From Gloeocapsa sp. PCC 7428 (GTDB lineage Bacteria > Cyanobacteriota > Cyanobacteriia > Cyanobacteriales > Chroococcidiopsidaceae), in NCBI RefSeq assembly GCF_000317555.1, contig NC_019745.1, positions 2,294,001 to 2,358,000 on the forward strand: a stretch of DNA of 64,000 nt. Reading direction: 5' to 3'. This document shows, in pieces, positions 63,008 to 64,000 of this stretch. Position numbers and translations under genes: made by a program. How positions within the stretch are numbered: position 1 is the stretch's first letter; every line of letters begins with the position of its first letter. The notes below the pieces were generated by a model. That model had not been told where the DNA came from. It made no database searches and saw only the letters and a program-made list of their open reading frames with translations.

Positions 63008-64000
63008 GGCAGTTGAAAATCAGCACTTGAATGCAGGAATGCACCGGAGGTCTAGCTTGAAGCAGCAACTTTGGAATTATGCTGTGGCGATCGCCCTCGT
63101 GCTAATGGCGCTGCTGTTGATGCTGGTGCTTGATCCCTACATTCAGGTTAAAAATACGACATTTTTGATTTTCCATACTGCACTGGTGCTGGCTGCCTGG
63201 TATGGCGGACGCAATACTGGGATTCTAGCCACTGTATTATCAGCATTTCTGGCAACCTATTTTTTTGGCGATCCAATTTTCAGCTTGAATGTGACCTTTG
63301 CCAGTGGCGCAAGAATTTTGATATTTGTCCTTCAGGGCATTTTGATTAGTGTTTTAGTGGGAGCATTACGCACGGCACAACAACAGAGCAAACAGAGCTT
63401 AAAACTTCAGGAAGCGGTATTTTGTGAACAGCAAGCCGTCCTACGGGAACTCCAACAAACGGAGGTAGCCCTGCGCGACAGTGAAGCGAGATTTCAGGGA
63501 TTGGTCAGCAACCTGCCTGGAATGGTCTATCGCTATGCTCCTTGTGCAGATGGTACAGAGGTGTTCACGTATGTCAGTTCTGGTTCCCACGAGTTAACTG
63601 AATTGTCACCAGAAACCATTCTCCAGGATGCGGGTGCGTTTCTGGCGTTGATTCATCCCGATGATTTGCCCTCGTTTCGAGAGTCAGTGGCGATCGCCGT
63701 TGAGAATGCTATCTGGCAATGGGAAGGACGCATCATTACCCGATCGGGACAATTGAAGTGGATTCAAGGTCGTTCCCGTCCCCAGCAAACTGAAGATGGA
63801 GAGGTGTGGGATGGGTTGTTGGTTGATATTACTGATCGCAAACAAGCAGAAGAAGCCCTGCGGCGCAGCGAAGAGCGGCAGGCTTTCTTACTGAAGCTCA
63901 ACGACACGCTTCGACCCCTTATGGATGTTGAAGAAATCCAGTATCAAGCGGCTTGTGTCTTGGGTGAATATTTGGGGGCAAGCCGAGTAGGATATGCCGA
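62994..64000 (+). CDS. DUF4118-PAS-GAF sensor protein, probably histidine kinase (partial)
   Basis: ATG 62994, with AGGAGGT 5 bases upstream, opens a frame that runs off the right edge (335 residues seen). It starts MAQPKAVENQHLNAGMHRRS. A four-helix DUF4118/KdpD-like membrane domain (about 24-130: LVLAAWYGGRNTGILATVLS, GARILIFVLQGILISVLVGA), a coiled coil, a PAS domain (about 155-285: LVSNLPGMVYRYAPCADGTE, DITDRKQAEEALRRSEER) and the beginning of a GAF domain (ACVLGEYLGASRVGYA) follow. The start overlaps the stop of the giant kinase gene. The kinase part is expected beyond the window. Confidence 0.85.
   Translation, partial: MAQPKAVENQHLNAGMHRRSSLKQQLWNYAVAIALVLMALLLMLVLDPYIQVKNTTFLIFHTALVLAAWYGGRNTGILATVLSAFLATYFFGDPIFSLNVTFASGARILIFVLQGILISVLVGALRTAQQQSKQSLKLQEAVFCEQQAVLRELQQTEVALRDSEARFQGLVSNLPGMVYRYAPCADGTEVFTYVSSGSHELTELSPETILQDAGAFLALIHPDDLPSFRESVAIAVENAIWQWEGRIITRSGQLKWIQGRSRPQQTEDGEVWDGLLVDITDRKQAEEALRRSEERQAFLLKLNDTLRPLMDVEEIQYQAACVLGEYLGASRVGYA

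Noticed and set aside
1-64000. CRISPR arrays, prophage structural genes or biosynthetic clusters
   Set aside because: No regularly spaced direct repeats, no phage head or tail genes and no synthase modules were seen. The only mobile content is IS elements, small repeats and the plasmid-like fragment.

Overview
The window is chromosomal DNA from a cyanobacterium. It carries psbB, psbT and psbY (photosystem II), a Ycf37-like photosystem I assembly factor, dapL, cyanobacterial-type rpsA, nrdR and the rbp-rpsU pair. The HIP1 octamer GCGATCGC is frequent throughout, and short tandem and palindromic repeats fill many gaps. Style and gene content fit an unbranched or unicellular lineage near Chroococcidiopsidales (Gloeocapsopsis/Chroogloeocystis-like), but that placement is an impression, not a computed result.

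Layout. 1-10.8 kb: a partial conserved protein, an ABC exporter broken by a 22-nt repeat, a saccharopine-dehydrogenase-like protein, a glycosyltransferase, dapL, a RAYT (REP-associated) transposase, a tiny membrane protein, an aminotransferase, a glutathionyl-hydroquinone reductase and S-formylglutathione hydrolase. 10.8-13 kb: rpsU, rbp and the glutathione-dependent formaldehyde dehydrogenase. With fghA this last gene makes a formaldehyde detoxification pair. 13-30.5 kb: mostly housekeeping and photosynthesis genes: a LEA-like exported protein, an SDR, rpmI-rplT, a solute-binding protein, ycf37, psbY, a gamma-carbonic anhydrase homolog, tRNA-His, mnmG, psbB, psbT, nrdR, rpsA, a HAD phosphatase, metK and MAPEG. 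30.5-40.7 kb: a CrtH-like carotenoid oxidoreductase, a broken DUF6653 gene, and an iron/siderophore uptake locus (AraC-type regulator, TonB receptor with AMIN domain, lipoprotein binding protein, DUF1636 redox-like protein), then a secreted protein. 41-46.3 kb: an accessory graveyard with a degenerate IS1, an IS4 remnant, an IS5 whose transposase is broken by a 42-nt palindrome, a family A DNA polymerase tail, a plasmid-type hypothetical gene preceded by iteron-like repeats, and a TnpB-only IS200/IS605 element. 46.3-64 kb: a large signalling island of multi-PAS/GAF histidine kinases, hybrid kinases and receiver proteins, with a BrnT/BrnA toxin-antitoxin pair, an XRE regulator and shredded kinase remnants inside it.

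The most notable pattern is that several small palindromic elements of different families have landed inside genes: a 22-nt element in the ABC exporter, 51 nt in DUF6653, 42 nt in the IS5 transposase and a REP-like palindrome inside the RAYT gene. The 42-nt element has a second copy 35 kb away with matching compensatory changes in its arms, and the inserted copy is flanked by a 5-bp duplication. The second notable signal is a pair of 18-nt direct repeats, spaced 22 nt apart, before the TonB receptor gene, with an inverted relative before the siderophore-binding protein gene. This is a plausible operator of the local AraC-type regulator.

All functional calls come from reading motifs and family resemblance by eye. 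No database search or structure prediction was run.
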